DNA of 64,000 nt, from the NCBI GenBank assembly GCA_019339365.1, contig CP079859.1:1240001-1304000 (forward strand), written 5' to 3'. Each line of letters starts with the position of its first letter. The stretch's first letter is position 1. The notes under the pieces are model-generated. The model saw nothing but the letters and a program-made list of their open reading frames with translations, was not told where the DNA came from and searched no databases. This DNA is from Vibrio neptunius. Lineage in GTDB: Bacteria > Pseudomonadota > Gammaproteobacteria > Enterobacterales > Vibrionaceae. The translations under genes and the position numbers were made by a program. Below are positions 8,218 through 16,659 of the stretch, piece after piece.

Positions 8218-8804
8218 AAACGATTTCAAGCTCTAGTTGATTAAAATGAGCTCAGATTTATAACAAATCACTTTTCGTCAGGGTTCATAAATTGATTTAT
8301 ATTTTTTTTTATTTTTTGGGCTTTAGAACGTTTTAGCCTAGACGCAACAAGGGCTTGCTAATCTATGGCTGATAATTTTAACACTTAATTTCATGTAGAT
8401 ACGTAGCCTTGCTCTTTTTCATTGATGGGGTGAATGAGTGGGTTGGTATAGTTAGGGCTGGCAATGGGCTTTTAGGTTTATTTAGGTCCGTTCGGTGTTG
8501 AGCAAAGCCAAAAGTCTCATTTTTAACGACGGTAATTCTCTGTCATGGATAAATATACGAGGACCAATGAAGGCAAAATAGGGGCATGTCGCGGCCTGTG
8601 CATTTCTTACCTTGTCTACGTTTATGTTGCGAATACCTTGTTCACCTCTCTAATTTCAGCAGGGAAGTATCTTTGTGTGAAAGGCTGCCCCTTAACGGTT
8701 ATGCCATATGATGGGCTTCAATCTAGTAGAAGTAAGGGACTTTAAGTCGGCCATGATTTTGGTTCAAAGGCTATTTTCAGCGACATATTGGCAACACAAA
8801 TACC
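8218..8804. other. Intergenic interval upstream of the kinase-like gene
   Basis: About 590 bp, very AT-rich near 8270-8330, where the minus-strand promoter of the kinase-like gene must lie. The open stretch 8545-8745 shows no coding character. No other structure was seen. Confidence 0.5.
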
Positions 8805-8840
8805 AAAAAGGCCTGACAGCAAATTTGCTCTCAGGCCTTT
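8805..8840 (-). terminator. Terminator of the tRNA-Arg gene
   Basis: Read on the minus strand, AAAGGCCTGAGAGC pairs with GCTGTCAGGCCTTT (one mismatch) and ends in five T. It lies just downstream of the tRNA 3' end. Confidence 0.85.
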
Positions 8841-8847
8841 ATTTATC

Positions 8848-8924
8848 TGGCGCTCCCGACAGGATTCGAACCTGTGACCTATCCCTTAGGAGGGGATCGC
8901 GCTATCCAGCTGTGCCACGGGAGC
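8848..8924 (-). tRNA. tRNA-Arg (anticodon CCU)
   Basis: A 77-nt cloverleaf with acceptor stem GCTCCCG/CGGGAGC, anticodon loop CTCCTAA, T-loop GGTTCGAATCC and an encoded CCA end. It reads the rare AGG codon. It sits between the accessory-looking region and the flagellar cluster; I found no second copy of its 3' end in this window. Confidence 0.97.
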
Positions 8925-8976
8925 TTGGCTTCATGATACTCAATTGAATCAGATTGTTAAACCCTAACTTACTGAT

Positions 8977-10110
8977 TTAAAGCATCTTGTGCATCACATC
9001 GCCAATCTGAATACTGCCCGCCAGTTCAGGCTGATCAACGGTCAGCTCTGCTTCGTTTTCATACACACGGGAGACTGTGAGAGTAATGTTCGATTCTGTC
9101 ACCTTATTACGCGGTAAACCGCGTTGGTCTATAAAGGATCCTGTATGCCAAAGTTTGAGCTTATCCCCTTGCTGAACGCCGTGGATGCGGCCTAAATCCA
9201 TAGTAAGGACATTGTCCCACTTTGAAATGATTTCTGGGAGCGTAATCTTACACGATACTTCCGATTCCAAATCTAGCATGATGTTACGGCTGACTCGCAG
9301 CATCATATCACCGTATGTTGAGGCCCAGAAACGAGCACTTTTAGTATCGACTTGACTGGTTTTTGGAAATGGCCAGCGCGCCACTTCACGATAATTGCGG
9401 TTGTACACTTCATTACCAGTTTTGCCATCGAATACGGTCATTTCCAGCGCAAACTGACGGTTGATGATATCGTCTCTTAACACCTTCTGCTCAATGGTGG
9501 CAGTTAAGTCGGTGATAACGCCACCGATGATGTATTGAGCACCTGTGTCTTGTGCGATCATTTTAAGACGTTCCGGATAACGCTGGCTTATTTGATAGTC
9601 TGTGGTACCAACAGAGACAAAACTTGCGGATTGTTGGTCAAGTTGGCGATTAATCACAGTCGCAAAATCGTCCCCCACACTATAAATTTGGCCCATGACG
9701 GCCTGTTGAGGGGATTCCACGTCGATATTGCCGACCAGAAACGTTTTTTTGTATTGACTGACATGGCAACCTGTTGCCGATGGGTAGATATCAATACGTG
9801 CTTTGACAAACATGACGCCACTGCGCACTTTTTGCTCATCGACCAAAATATAGCGAACTTCGGTATTGCTGAATTGATACTCCTTACGGTCACTTTCGAG
9901 CAGCGGTCTTAAGTTTGAAATACTGCCGATGTCAGCGCCAGAAAAGCTGATGGCTTTATAGATGGCGTCTTCCAAGGCATGAATACGAGCGACCTCTTCA
10001 GAGGAAACCACAGTAGCGGTACCCGTCACTTCATACCATCCAGCAGACGCTATAGTCGCGTAAAGCGAAGCGTAAATGGTTGAAATTAGGACAAGAAGTG
10101 ATTTTTTCAT
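8977..10110 (-). CDS. flgT: Flagellar H-ring/T-ring assembly protein FlgT
   Basis: 377 aa from ATG 10110; an upstream in-frame start would precede the signal peptide MKKSLLVLISTIYASLYATI-ASA. FlgT is a periplasmic protein that builds the H ring around the Vibrio basal-body LP rings and helps the MotX/MotY T ring bind. The mature part begins GWYEVTGTATV and contains the family's N-terminal domain (ARIHALEDAIYKAISFSGAD), a middle domain resembling TolB-N (YIIGGVITDLTA) and a small C-terminal domain with VQQGDKLKLWH and IQIGDVMH. It is divergent from flgOP, the arrangement known in Vibrio. Confidence 0.95.
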   Translation of the reverse strand: MKKSLLVLISTIYASLYATIASAGWYEVTGTATVVSSEEVARIHALEDAIYKAISFSGADIGSISNLRPLLESDRKEYQFSNTEVRYILVDEQKVRSGVMFVKARIDIYPSATGCHVSQYKKTFLVGNIDVESPQQAVMGQIYSVGDDFATVINRQLDQQSASFVSVGTTDYQISQRYPERLKMIAQDTGAQYIIGGVITDLTATIEQKVLRDDIINRQFALEMTVFDGKTGNEVYNRNYREVARWPFPKTSQVDTKSARFWASTYGDMMLRVSRNIMLDLESEVSCKITLPEIISKWDNVLTMDLGRIHGVQQGDKLKLWHTGSFIDQRGLPRNKVTESNITLTVSRVYENEAELTVDQPELAGSIQIGDVMHKML

Positions 10111-10274
10111 ACTCAGATTCCAAATTGGTTCATTTTTTGCATGTTCTATCTTAGCTGATTTAGGCATTGCCGTTCTGAATGGTTACAGATTTAGAAAAGC
10201 AAAGACTGTTCCACTTTTTATGAGAGATAGGAAATGGAACCAATCAGTGCCTAATATGTATCGGAGATTAGAGA

Positions 10275-10910
10275 ATGAAAAGATGGCTAACGCTAGTGCC
10301 AGTGGTGTTTCTCACCGCCTGTGCCTATGCTCCAATTTATAACGGTAAAGAACCGTACCCCGGCTCTCAGTTTATGCTGATGGAGAGTCCGCGTCATACT
10401 CTTGACTTCTTTATTGAGAGTATGACCGAAGATTTGATGGTATCGAACACCAGTGTGTCAGCGCGGACACCGATTGCCGTTACCTCTTTTGTCGATCTAC
10501 AAAATATGGATGCAACAAACTGGTTAGGGAACTCGGTCTCGGAAGGGTTTATTCATCAATTCCAGCGCCGAGGGTTTAAAGTAGTCGACTACAAAACGAC
10601 GGGTTCCATTCAAGTGACTCAGCAAGGTGATTTCGCCTTCAGTCGTGATTGGAAAGATTTGTCTCAGGAGCAAGATATCCAGTATGTCCTGACCGGGACC
10701 ATGCTTCGTCAGGAAGGCGGAGTTTTGGTCAACGCTCGTGTTGTGGGTATGCAGTCACGTGTGGTTGTTGCCACTGCTCAAGGCTTCTTACCTGCCGATA
10801 GAATTGGTCGCGACCTAGATACACTCAACAGTATCCGAACTGAAGACGGTGTTTTGATTCGCTCAGACCCTACAATAAGACAACCTTACACGGTTATTTT
10901 ACGTCCATAG
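10275..10910 (+). CDS. flgO: Flagellar outer-membrane lipoprotein FlgO
   Basis: 211 aa. A lipoprotein signal ends in the lipobox LTAC (Cys16). FlgO is an outer-membrane lipoprotein of the Vibrio H-ring system, needed for full motility and filament stability. The body contains a FlgO-domain core (TPIAVTSFVDLQNMDATNWL, then SEGFIHQFQRRGFKVVDYK), with TGTMLRQEGGVLVNARVVG near residue 150. It lies 9 bases before flgP and forms an operon with it. It is divergent from flgT. Confidence 0.95.
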   Translation: MKRWLTLVPVVFLTACAYAPIYNGKEPYPGSQFMLMESPRHTLDFFIESMTEDLMVSNTSVSARTPIAVTSFVDLQNMDATNWLGNSVSEGFIHQFQRRGFKVVDYKTTGSIQVTQQGDFAFSRDWKDLSQEQDIQYVLTGTMLRQEGGVLVNARVVGMQSRVVVATAQGFLPADRIGRDLDTLNSIRTEDGVLIRSDPTIRQPYTVILRP

Positions 10911-10919
10911 GGAGTTGAG

Positions 10920-11351
10920 ATGAAGAAGCTATTTTTACTGGCAGTTGCATTAATTATGCTTGGCTGCCAACCGTTGCAGAATATGCGTCCAGATGATTGG
11001 TTAACAGCGGTTGGCTACGCTAATATTAGTGAGCAGAAAGGTCGCACAGATGAAGAGCGTCAGGTACGAGCAATGCGTGCCTCTAAGATTGACGCCTATC
11101 GGGAGCTTGCAGAGCAAGTATATGGCATGCGAGTGAGCGGCCGAGCCGATCTGCAGGATCAACGTCTAGGTACTGAACTAACCTCTGGTGCGGTCGACGG
11201 TGTTATTCGTGGTGCTGAAGTAGTCCGCAGTTATAAAGTGGGCGACAGCTACGTGACTGAATTGCGACTGGACATCAAAAAGATGGATAAATTGCGTGAC
11301 TATGGTGAAGTGCAGGCTGTGCCAGAAAAACGCCAGCAAACTCTTTTCTAA
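10920..11351 (+). CDS. flgP: Flagellar outer-membrane lipoprotein FlgP
   Basis: 143 aa with lipobox MLGC (Cys16). FlgP forms the outer-membrane-associated part of the H ring or basal disk in Vibrio and Campylobacter. The LPP20-like body has DEERQVRAMRASKIDAYREL, then EQVYGMRVSG and a C-terminal strand VGDSYVTELRLDIKKMD. Ribosome site GGGAG at 10910-10914 lies just ahead of the ATG. It is the last gene of the flgOP operon, followed by a bidirectional terminator shared with flgN. Confidence 0.95.
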   Translation: MKKLFLLAVALIMLGCQPLQNMRPDDWLTAVGYANISEQKGRTDEERQVRAMRASKIDAYRELAEQVYGMRVSGRADLQDQRLGTELTSGAVDGVIRGAEVVRSYKVGDSYVTELRLDIKKMDKLRDYGEVQAVPEKRQQTLF

Positions 11352-11373
11352 ATATCTCCACCAATCTTCGATC

Positions 11374-11401
11374 AAAAAAAGCGGCAATCATTGCCGCTTT
11401 T
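11374..11401. terminator. Bidirectional terminator between flgP and flgN
   Basis: AAAAGCGGCAA/TTGCCGCTTTT stem around a TCA loop, with A and T tracts, between converging genes. Confidence 0.9.
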
Positions 11402-11414
11402 GTCTTCAAGCAAA

Positions 11415-11840
11415 TCAGGCTTTAATGTTCGTGCCTAATGTTGTGACATTCTTGGTCTGACCCTCTGCAGTGTAGGTCATACCGAGTTTACCTTGGGTCT
11501 GCTGCATCAAGTTATTGAGTTTATTAAAGCTCAACTGTGCCCGTTGAAGAGCTTCACCATTGATTGCATTTGCTTGCTGACAGTCATGGACGATGGATCG
11601 AATCTGCTCAACCAGAGGGCTCAACTCTGGGTCGGTAGATAAAGTCGCAACATCTGGATGTTGGCCAATGCGTTGGTCGGTCTGTTGAAGTTGGTTAATT
11701 AATGTCAGTTTTTCTTTGGCAAGCTGTTCAATGTCTTTCGCGACTCTGCTAGCAATGGCCACTTTCTCTTTCTCCAACAGCAATGAAAGATCGGTTGCGC
11801 TTTTGAGTTGAAACTCAATTAAACTGCTTAGGCCTGCCAT
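11415..11840 (-). CDS. flgN: Flagellar export chaperone FlgN
   Basis: 141 aa, almost entirely helical and predicted coiled coil. FlgN is the cytoplasmic chaperone that delivers the hook-filament junction proteins FlgK and FlgL to the export gate. Visible features are an N-terminal helix (LIEFQLKSATDLSLLLEKEK), a central helix with KEKLTLINQLQQTDQRIG and a C-terminal substrate-binding part ending in FNKLNNLMQQTQGKLGMTY. It follows flgM by 12 bases in the order flgA-flgM-flgN on the minus strand. Confidence 0.93.
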   Translation of the reverse strand: MAGLSSLIEFQLKSATDLSLLLEKEKVAIASRVAKDIEQLAKEKLTLINQLQQTDQRIGQHPDVATLSTDPELSPLVEQIRSIVHDCQQANAINGEALQRAQLSFNKLNNLMQQTQGKLGMTYTAEGQTKNVTTLGTNIKA

Positions 11841-11852
11841 GACAGAAACTCG

Positions 11853-12167
11853 TTACTCGAAACCGCCAAGTTCTTTCTCGAACTTGATCATATTGTCAGC
11901 CAGCTTTTGAGGGTCAACGCTGTAAGAGCCATTTGCTATGGCTTCTTTGATAGCGGCAACTTTGGCCTGGTCAAAGCTTGGCTGGCTAGCAAGTTGGGTA
12001 TGCATTTCACCGACTGCCTTACCTTGTTGACTTAAGGATACAGAGTCTTGTGCAACTTCAGATTTTTTTGCTGAATCCGTTGCAGAAGGGCTGCTTTCAT
12101 TACGCGCTGTGTTTCTCGTCGACGTTGTCACCGTCTGTCCAGAGCGTATATTATCAATGCCTGCCAT
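11853..12167 (-). CDS. flgM: Anti-sigma-28 factor FlgM
   Basis: 104 aa, low-complexity Ser/Thr-rich N-terminal half and a helical C-terminal half (DQAKVAAIKEAIANGSYSVD, then KLADNMIKFEKEL), which is the conserved sigma-28-binding part of FlgM. It holds FliA inactive until the hook is complete and is then exported. Its own sigma-28-type promoter lies at 12206-12232, and read-through from flgA is likely as well. Confidence 0.95.
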   Translation of the reverse strand: MAGIDNIRSGQTVTTSTRNTARNESSPSATDSAKKSEVAQDSVSLSQQGKAVGEMHTQLASQPSFDQAKVAAIKEAIANGSYSVDPQKLADNMIKFEKELGGFE

Positions 12168-12205
12168 ATATGTGAGCCTTTCGTGTTTAGAATCTTATGT
12201 TGTCA

Positions 12206-12232
12206 ATATCGACTAGAGCAGGGATTACTTTA
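12206..12232 (-). promoter_or_regulatory. Sigma-28 (FliA) promoter of flgMN
   Basis: Minus strand: TAAA, 15 bases, GTCGATAT, against the consensus TAAA-N15-GCCGATAA (6 of 8 in the -10 part). It starts 39 bases upstream of the flgM ATG. Confidence 0.75.
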
Positions 12233-12249
12233 GGTTTTTTTTAAATCGA

Positions 12250-12996
12250 TCAAAAAACAACCGTCACCTCAGAAATCCCTGTGACCCTACCTTCAATTAT
12301 ACGGTTGGATTTTATATTTTTCACTCTTATCTGCTCACCATGTGACCCATCTGTGAGTGCTGTGCCCTTAGTTGTAATGGTCATACCTGACTTTATCGCT
12401 TTGATTGTGACCGTTTCATTGCGGCAAACTACACATACATCATTGCTTTCAATGACTTCGCCAGCACGTAGATTTTTTTTTGTTTTTGCCCCAATTACGG
12501 CATCAATGTTGGAAAAGCCTTGCCGCCTGAAGCGTTGCAAGTCTACCATATTAATAGTGACATCTTGTCGAGAGATTACTTGGCCTCGACTAAGCGGACC
12601 AACGAGCACAACTTGAGGACCAGAACGAGTTAGTCTGACGGGAACATATAATTTCCAGTTATCTTCGCTACACTCTACTAACACTGTGATGTTACTGGCG
12701 TTAGGGTTGGTAGAGGAGGAGGATGTGTCTAGCGGGCTAGGGCAATCAGTGGCGGAGACACGGCTGTCAATGTTTGCCGCTCTTGCGTCCAGTGTACCAC
12801 CTAAAGGCCATTCGATGGTTGATAGAACGTACTCTTCTGCTGCTCTCTGGATAGTGATAATTTGCTCAGGTGTGGCTGATGTTGCTGAAAAACTAAAGAA
12901 AAAGCATAAAAAGACGATAGACTTATAAAAGTTTTTATAGAAAGCTCTACAATTAGTTATGGAAAATGAGCATAAGTGTGATTTTAAGTATGTCAT
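12250..12996 (-). CDS. flgA: Flagellar P-ring assembly chaperone FlgA
   Basis: 248 aa. FlgA is the periplasmic chaperone for FlgI polymerisation into the P ring. A long N-terminus contains the hydrophobic stretch SIVFLCFFFSFSATSA, a signal peptide; the true start may be one of the internal ATGs closer to it. The mature protein has the SAF-domain features PVRLTRSGPQVVLVGPLSRG, then DVTINMVDLQRFR and the end GRVTGISEVTVVF. It is first in flgA-flgM-flgN and divergent from cheV. Confidence 0.92.
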   Translation of the reverse strand: MTYLKSHLCSFSITNCRAFYKNFYKSIVFLCFFFSFSATSATPEQIITIQRAAEEYVLSTIEWPLGGTLDARAANIDSRVSATDCPSPLDTSSSSTNPNASNITVLVECSEDNWKLYVPVRLTRSGPQVVLVGPLSRGQVISRQDVTINMVDLQRFRRQGFSNIDAVIGAKTKKNLRAGEVIESNDVCVVCRNETVTIKAIKSGMTITTKGTALTDGSHGEQIRVKNIKSNRIIEGRVTGISEVTVVF

Positions 12997-13076
12997 TCTG
13001 TTTCTCTAATAGTTTTACATGGCCGTTAGTAGACTACCATTTTTTTAGCATGAAAGTTTGAGATGGAGATGAGCTT

Positions 13077-14003
13077 ATGTCGGGTATTCTTGATTCGGTG
13101 AATCAGCGTACGCAACTCGTCGGTCAAAACCGATTGGAACTCTTAACGTTTCGCCTGATGGGGCGACAACGCTACGGGATAAACGTATTTAAAGTAAAAG
13201 AGGTACTTCAGTGCCCCAAGCTTACTTCGATGCCAAACTTGCACCATTTAGTCAAAGGTGTGGCTCATATCCGTGGCCATACTGTGTCAGTTATTGATTT
13301 GAGTTTAGCTGTTGGTGGTCGTCCGACTACGGATGTTGAAAAAGCGTTTGTTGTTATTGCTGAATTTAACCGTACGATCCAAGCTTTCCTTGTGACATCA
13401 GTAGAACGTATCATTAACATGCACTGGGAAGCGATACTGCCACCGCCTGAAGGCGCTGGTAAATCCAATTATTTGACGGCAGTCACTAACATTGATAACG
13501 AGCTTGTCGAGATCCTCGATGTTGAAAAAATCCTTGCAGAAATCGCGCCAGTTGACGAAACAATGGACGCCTCAATCGGCGAGGAGATAGCTCAGGTCGA
13601 GTCACAGAAAGAGATAGTTCGCCGAATTTTAATCGCGGACGACTCCACTGTTGCCCGTAAGCAAGTTGAACGTGCAATTACATCACTGGGCTTTGAAGCC
13701 ATAGCTGTTATTGATGGAAAGCAAGCTTATGAAAAATTGGTTGAAATGGCTGCGGAAGGCAGTATCTACGACCAGATTTCATTAGTTATCTCCGACATAG
13801 AGATGCCAGAAATGGATGGCTATACTTTAACAGCAGAAGTAAGACGTAACCCTGATCTTAAAGATCTTTATGTTATTCTCCATTCATCACTCAGTGGTGT
13901 ATTTAACCAAGCGATGGTTGAGCGTGTAGGAGCTAACTCCTTTATTGCGAAATTCAACCCTGATGAACTTGGTAATGCAGTGAAGACTGCGCTTACTGAA
14001 TAA
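13077..14003 (+). CDS. cheV: Chemotaxis coupling protein CheV
   Basis: 308 aa. Residues ~20-160 form a CheW-like domain (YGINVFKVKEVLQCPKLT, then GVAHIRGHTVSVIDL) that couples receptors to CheA. Residues ~182-308 form a response-regulator receiver: RILIADDSTVARKQ supplies the acidic pocket and LVISDIEMPEMDGY the phospho-acceptor Asp, followed by the conserved Ser/Lys region (HSSLSG; SFIAKF). It is the first gene of the cheV-cheR pair that precedes flgB in Vibrio; the 10-base gap to cheR indicates one transcript. Confidence 0.96.
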   Translation: MSGILDSVNQRTQLVGQNRLELLTFRLMGRQRYGINVFKVKEVLQCPKLTSMPNLHHLVKGVAHIRGHTVSVIDLSLAVGGRPTTDVEKAFVVIAEFNRTIQAFLVTSVERIINMHWEAILPPPEGAGKSNYLTAVTNIDNELVEILDVEKILAEIAPVDETMDASIGEEIAQVESQKEIVRRILIADDSTVARKQVERAITSLGFEAIAVIDGKQAYEKLVEMAAEGSIYDQISLVISDIEMPEMDGYTLTAEVRRNPDLKDLYVILHSSLSGVFNQAMVERVGANSFIAKFNPDELGNAVKTALTE

Positions 14004-14013
14004 AGAGAAGTAA

Positions 14014-14841
14014 ATGACAGCGATAACTATAAGCGATCAAGAGTATCGTGATTTCAGCCGTTTCTTAGAATCTCAATGTGGTATTGTGCTGGGTGACAGC
14101 AAGCAATACTTAGTGAGGAGTCGATTGAGCCCTCTGGTGACAAAGTTTAAGCTCAGCTCTTTGTCCGATCTTCTTCGAGATGTTGTCACTGGTCGTAACC
14201 GAGAGTTACGTGTTGCCGCTGTGGATGCTATGACAACCAACGAAACGCTTTGGTTTCGTGATACTTACCCATTTGAAGTCCTTGCTAATAAACTGCTGCC
14301 GGAAGCGGCGGCAAGCAAACGACCAATAAAAATCTGGTCAGCAGCGAGTTCTTCTGGTCAGGAGCCATATTCCATGGCGATGACTATTCTCGAAACTCAA
14401 CAACGCAAACCAGGAATGTTGCCCAACGTATCTGTCACGGCAACAGACATTTCTGCGAGTATGCTGGATATGTGTCGCGCCGGTGTTTACGATAACCTTG
14501 CGCTTGGGCGTGGTCTGTCTCCTGAGCGTCGTCGAAATTTCTTTGAGGACGCTGGCGATGGCCGGATGAAGGTCAAAGATAACGTTAAGCGTTTGGTTAA
14601 TTTCCGCCCTCAAAACCTGATGGACAGTTATGCCTTGTTAGGTAAGTTCGATATCATTTTCTGTCGTAACGTGTTGATTTATTTCTCTCCTGACATGAAA
14701 TCTCAGGTTTTAAACCAGATGGCTAACAGTTTAAACCCAGGAGGACATCTACTACTTGGAGCGTCTGAGTCTTTAACTGGATTAACTGACCGTTTCGAGA
14801 TGGTCCGCTGTAACCCAGGTATTATTTATAAACTTAAATAA
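14014..14841 (+). CDS. cheR: Chemoreceptor methyltransferase CheR
   Basis: 275 aa. CheR methylates glutamates on chemoreceptors using S-adenosylmethionine. An N-terminal helical domain (SRFLESQCGIVLGDSKQYLV) is followed by TTNETLWFRDTYPFEVL, then the SAM site IWSAASSSGQEPYSMAMTI, ATDISASMLD and FDIIFCRNVLIYFSP, all standard CheR motifs in order. It is cotranscribed with cheV and ends in a strong terminator before the sigma-54 promoter of flgB. Confidence 0.97.
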   Translation: MTAITISDQEYRDFSRFLESQCGIVLGDSKQYLVRSRLSPLVTKFKLSSLSDLLRDVVTGRNRELRVAAVDAMTTNETLWFRDTYPFEVLANKLLPEAAASKRPIKIWSAASSSGQEPYSMAMTILETQQRKPGMLPNVSVTATDISASMLDMCRAGVYDNLALGRGLSPERRRNFFEDAGDGRMKVKDNVKRLVNFRPQNLMDSYALLGKFDIIFCRNVLIYFSPDMKSQVLNQMANSLNPGGHLLLGASESLTGLTDRFEMVRCNPGIIYKLK

Positions 14842-14859
14842 GCTTTACTCATTTCATTC

Positions 14860-14891
14860 AAGCCCAGCGACGACAACTCGCTGGGCTTTTT
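14860..14891 (+). terminator. Terminator after cheR
   Basis: AAGCCCAGCGA pairs with TCGCTGGGCTT around CGACAAC (10-11 bp), followed by TTT. Confidence 0.9.
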
Positions 14892-15007
14892 CGTATTGGT
14901 ATTATGTCTCTATACTTATAGGGACATTCCATGGCACCACAATTTCACACTTTGGCGTGGTATTTGCTGATGGACTTATGACAAAGAAATTAGGATTCGA
15001 TTAAAGT

Positions 15008-15023
15008 TGGTACGCTAATTGCT
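15008..15023 (+). promoter_or_regulatory. Sigma-54 promoter of the flgB operon
   Basis: TGGTACGCTAATTGCT: GG and GC are separated by exactly 10 bases, as required for -24/-12 recognition. It lies ~46 bases upstream of the flgB ATG. Confidence 0.88.
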
Positions 15024-15069
15024 TTGTTATTCAGTAGTAACGGTCAGTTCTTTTTATGTAGAGGTTAAC

Positions 15070-15468
15070 ATGGCTATATCTTTCGACAACGCATTAGGTA
15101 TCCACCAATACACGGTGGGCGTACGTGAGCGCAATGCTGAGGTGATTTCCACCAACATTGCTCAGGCGAACACTCCTGGCTATAAATCGAAAGGCATGGA
15201 CTTCCAAAAGGCATTGCAGGCGGCAACGTCGGAGGCAAGCATTGGACTTAGCCGTACCGACAGTCGGCACATTCCTGCCTCTACACAAGTGACTGGGGAA
15301 GTGCTTTATCGACTTCCGACTCAACCTGACACCGGTGATGGCAACACGGTGGATGTAGATTTGGAACGTAACTTGTTTATGCAAAACCAAATTAGACATC
15401 AGGCATCACTTGACTTCTTAGGAAGTAAATTCAAGAACTTAACGAAAGCATTAAAGGGGAGTAACTAG
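15070..15468 (+). CDS. flgB: Proximal rod protein FlgB
   Basis: 132 aa from ATG 15070 (GAGG ribosome site at 15061); the open frame extends further upstream without a better start. FlgB is a proximal-rod subunit of the flagellar axial structure. The N-terminal rod motif is present (VISTNIAQANTPGYKSKGMD), as is the C-terminal helix (DLERNLFMQNQIRHQASLDF). It is first in flgBCDE; its stop is directly followed by the flgC ATG. Confidence 0.96.
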   Translation: MAISFDNALGIHQYTVGVRERNAEVISTNIAQANTPGYKSKGMDFQKALQAATSEASIGLSRTDSRHIPASTQVTGEVLYRLPTQPDTGDGNTVDVDLERNLFMQNQIRHQASLDFLGSKFKNLTKALKGSN

Positions 15469-15885
15469 ATGAGCTTGTTTAACGTTTTCAATGTAACTGG
15501 TTCTGCCATGAGCGCTGAATCTGTTCGTCTAAATACAACCTCAAGCAACTTGGCAAACGCCGATAGTGTCTCTAGCTCTGCGAAAGACACTTATAAAGCT
15601 CGCCACGCTGTATTTGGTGCTGAGTTAAGTAAGGCTAAGTATGGTCGAGACCATACGGTGCCGGTGCAAGTATTGGGGATAGTTGAAAGTGATAAACCGC
15701 TTGATGCGGAGTACAACCCAGATCACCCACTCGCTAATGACGATGGCTATATCTACAAGCCAAACGTTAATGTGATGGAAGAGATGGCTAATATGATATC
15801 TGCTTCTCGTTCATATCAAACGAATGTGCAAGTAGCAGATGCAAGCAAACAAATGCTGCTGCGTACGCTGCAGATGGGTCAATAA
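15469..15885 (+). CDS. flgC: Proximal rod protein FlgC
   Basis: 138 aa, a proximal-rod subunit. It has the family N-terminal motif LNTTSSNLANADSVSSS and the C-terminal flg_bbr motif NVMEEMANMISASRSYQTNV. Its ATG directly follows the flgB stop, showing tight coupling. The length is as expected. Confidence 0.97.
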   Translation: MSLFNVFNVTGSAMSAESVRLNTTSSNLANADSVSSSAKDTYKARHAVFGAELSKAKYGRDHTVPVQVLGIVESDKPLDAEYNPDHPLANDDGYIYKPNVNVMEEMANMISASRSYQTNVQVADASKQMLLRTLQMGQ

Positions 15886-15901
15886 GGATAGGAGGTAACA
15901 T

Positions 15902-16615
15902 ATGGCCGGGGGCATTAATAATAATGTTGGTCAGAGTGGCTTGTCCTATGTTGACCAGCTTAAACAACTTCAGGACAAGAATAAGCCTGATGAAACAACA
16001 GGTAAGCAGGATCTTAAACAAGAAGACTTCTTATCTTTGCTCACCAAGCAGCTTGCCCAGCAAGATCCGTTTAAGCCGGTTAGCAATGACCAGATGATTG
16101 CTCAAATGGCGTCGTTTGCGACGGTGGATGGTATCGGAAAAATGAACAATCAGTTTGAAACACTGAATGCATCGATGACGTCCAACCAAGCACTTCAGGC
16201 ATCATCACTTGTCGGTCGGGACGTTTTAGTTCCAGGGGCGGCTGGGGTGAAGGCTGGTGACGGAGCCATGGCTGCTATGGTCAAACTGCCTCAATCCGTT
16301 GATAACTTGATGGTGAGAGTTGAAGACCAAATGGGGCAGCTAATCCGTACCTTTGATGTCGGTTCAAAACCTGCAGGTGACAACCGCGTTGAGTGGGATG
16401 GTAAAGATCAAAACGGTAATCCATTGCCGGCTGGCAAATACAATGTGAAAGCATCAGGTTTGCTGGACGGGCAGGCGAAAGATTTTGAAGTTTCGACTTA
16501 CGCTAACGTAAATAGCGTCTTGCTCGGTAAAGGTGATGGTAACGTACTACTCAATCTGGCTGGCTTTGAGTCGCCAGTTCGACTTGCTGAAGTACTAGAA
16601 GTTGGCAAAGCGTAA
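15902..16615 (+). CDS. flgD: Hook cap protein FlgD
   Basis: 237 aa. FlgD caps the growing hook and is needed for FlgE assembly. The N-terminal conserved segment is KQDLKQEDFLSLLTKQLAQQ followed by DPFKPVSNDQMIAQMASF. The C-terminal Tudor/Fn3-like region contains VEWDGKDQNGNPLPAGKYNV, characteristic of FlgD. Ribosome site AGGAGG at 15890-15895. It lies between flgC and flgE. Confidence 0.97.
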   Translation: MAGGINNNVGQSGLSYVDQLKQLQDKNKPDETTGKQDLKQEDFLSLLTKQLAQQDPFKPVSNDQMIAQMASFATVDGIGKMNNQFETLNASMTSNQALQASSLVGRDVLVPGAAGVKAGDGAMAAMVKLPQSVDNLMVRVEDQMGQLIRTFDVGSKPAGDNRVEWDGKDQNGNPLPAGKYNVKASGLLDGQAKDFEVSTYANVNSVLLGKGDGNVLLNLAGFESPVRLAEVLEVGKA

Positions 16616-16659
16616 CTCTACTTGATGTAGTAAAGCTAGCTAGATTAGGAGATTTTGGA

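Noticed and set aside
8848..8924. tRNA-Arg as the attachment site of an island
   Set aside because: No second copy of the tRNA 3' end was found between 1 and 8800 and no integrase is nearby; kept only as a weak positional idea.
8545..8947. Open frames upstream of and across tRNA-Arg
   Set aside because: No coding character; one is partly a tRNA read-through.
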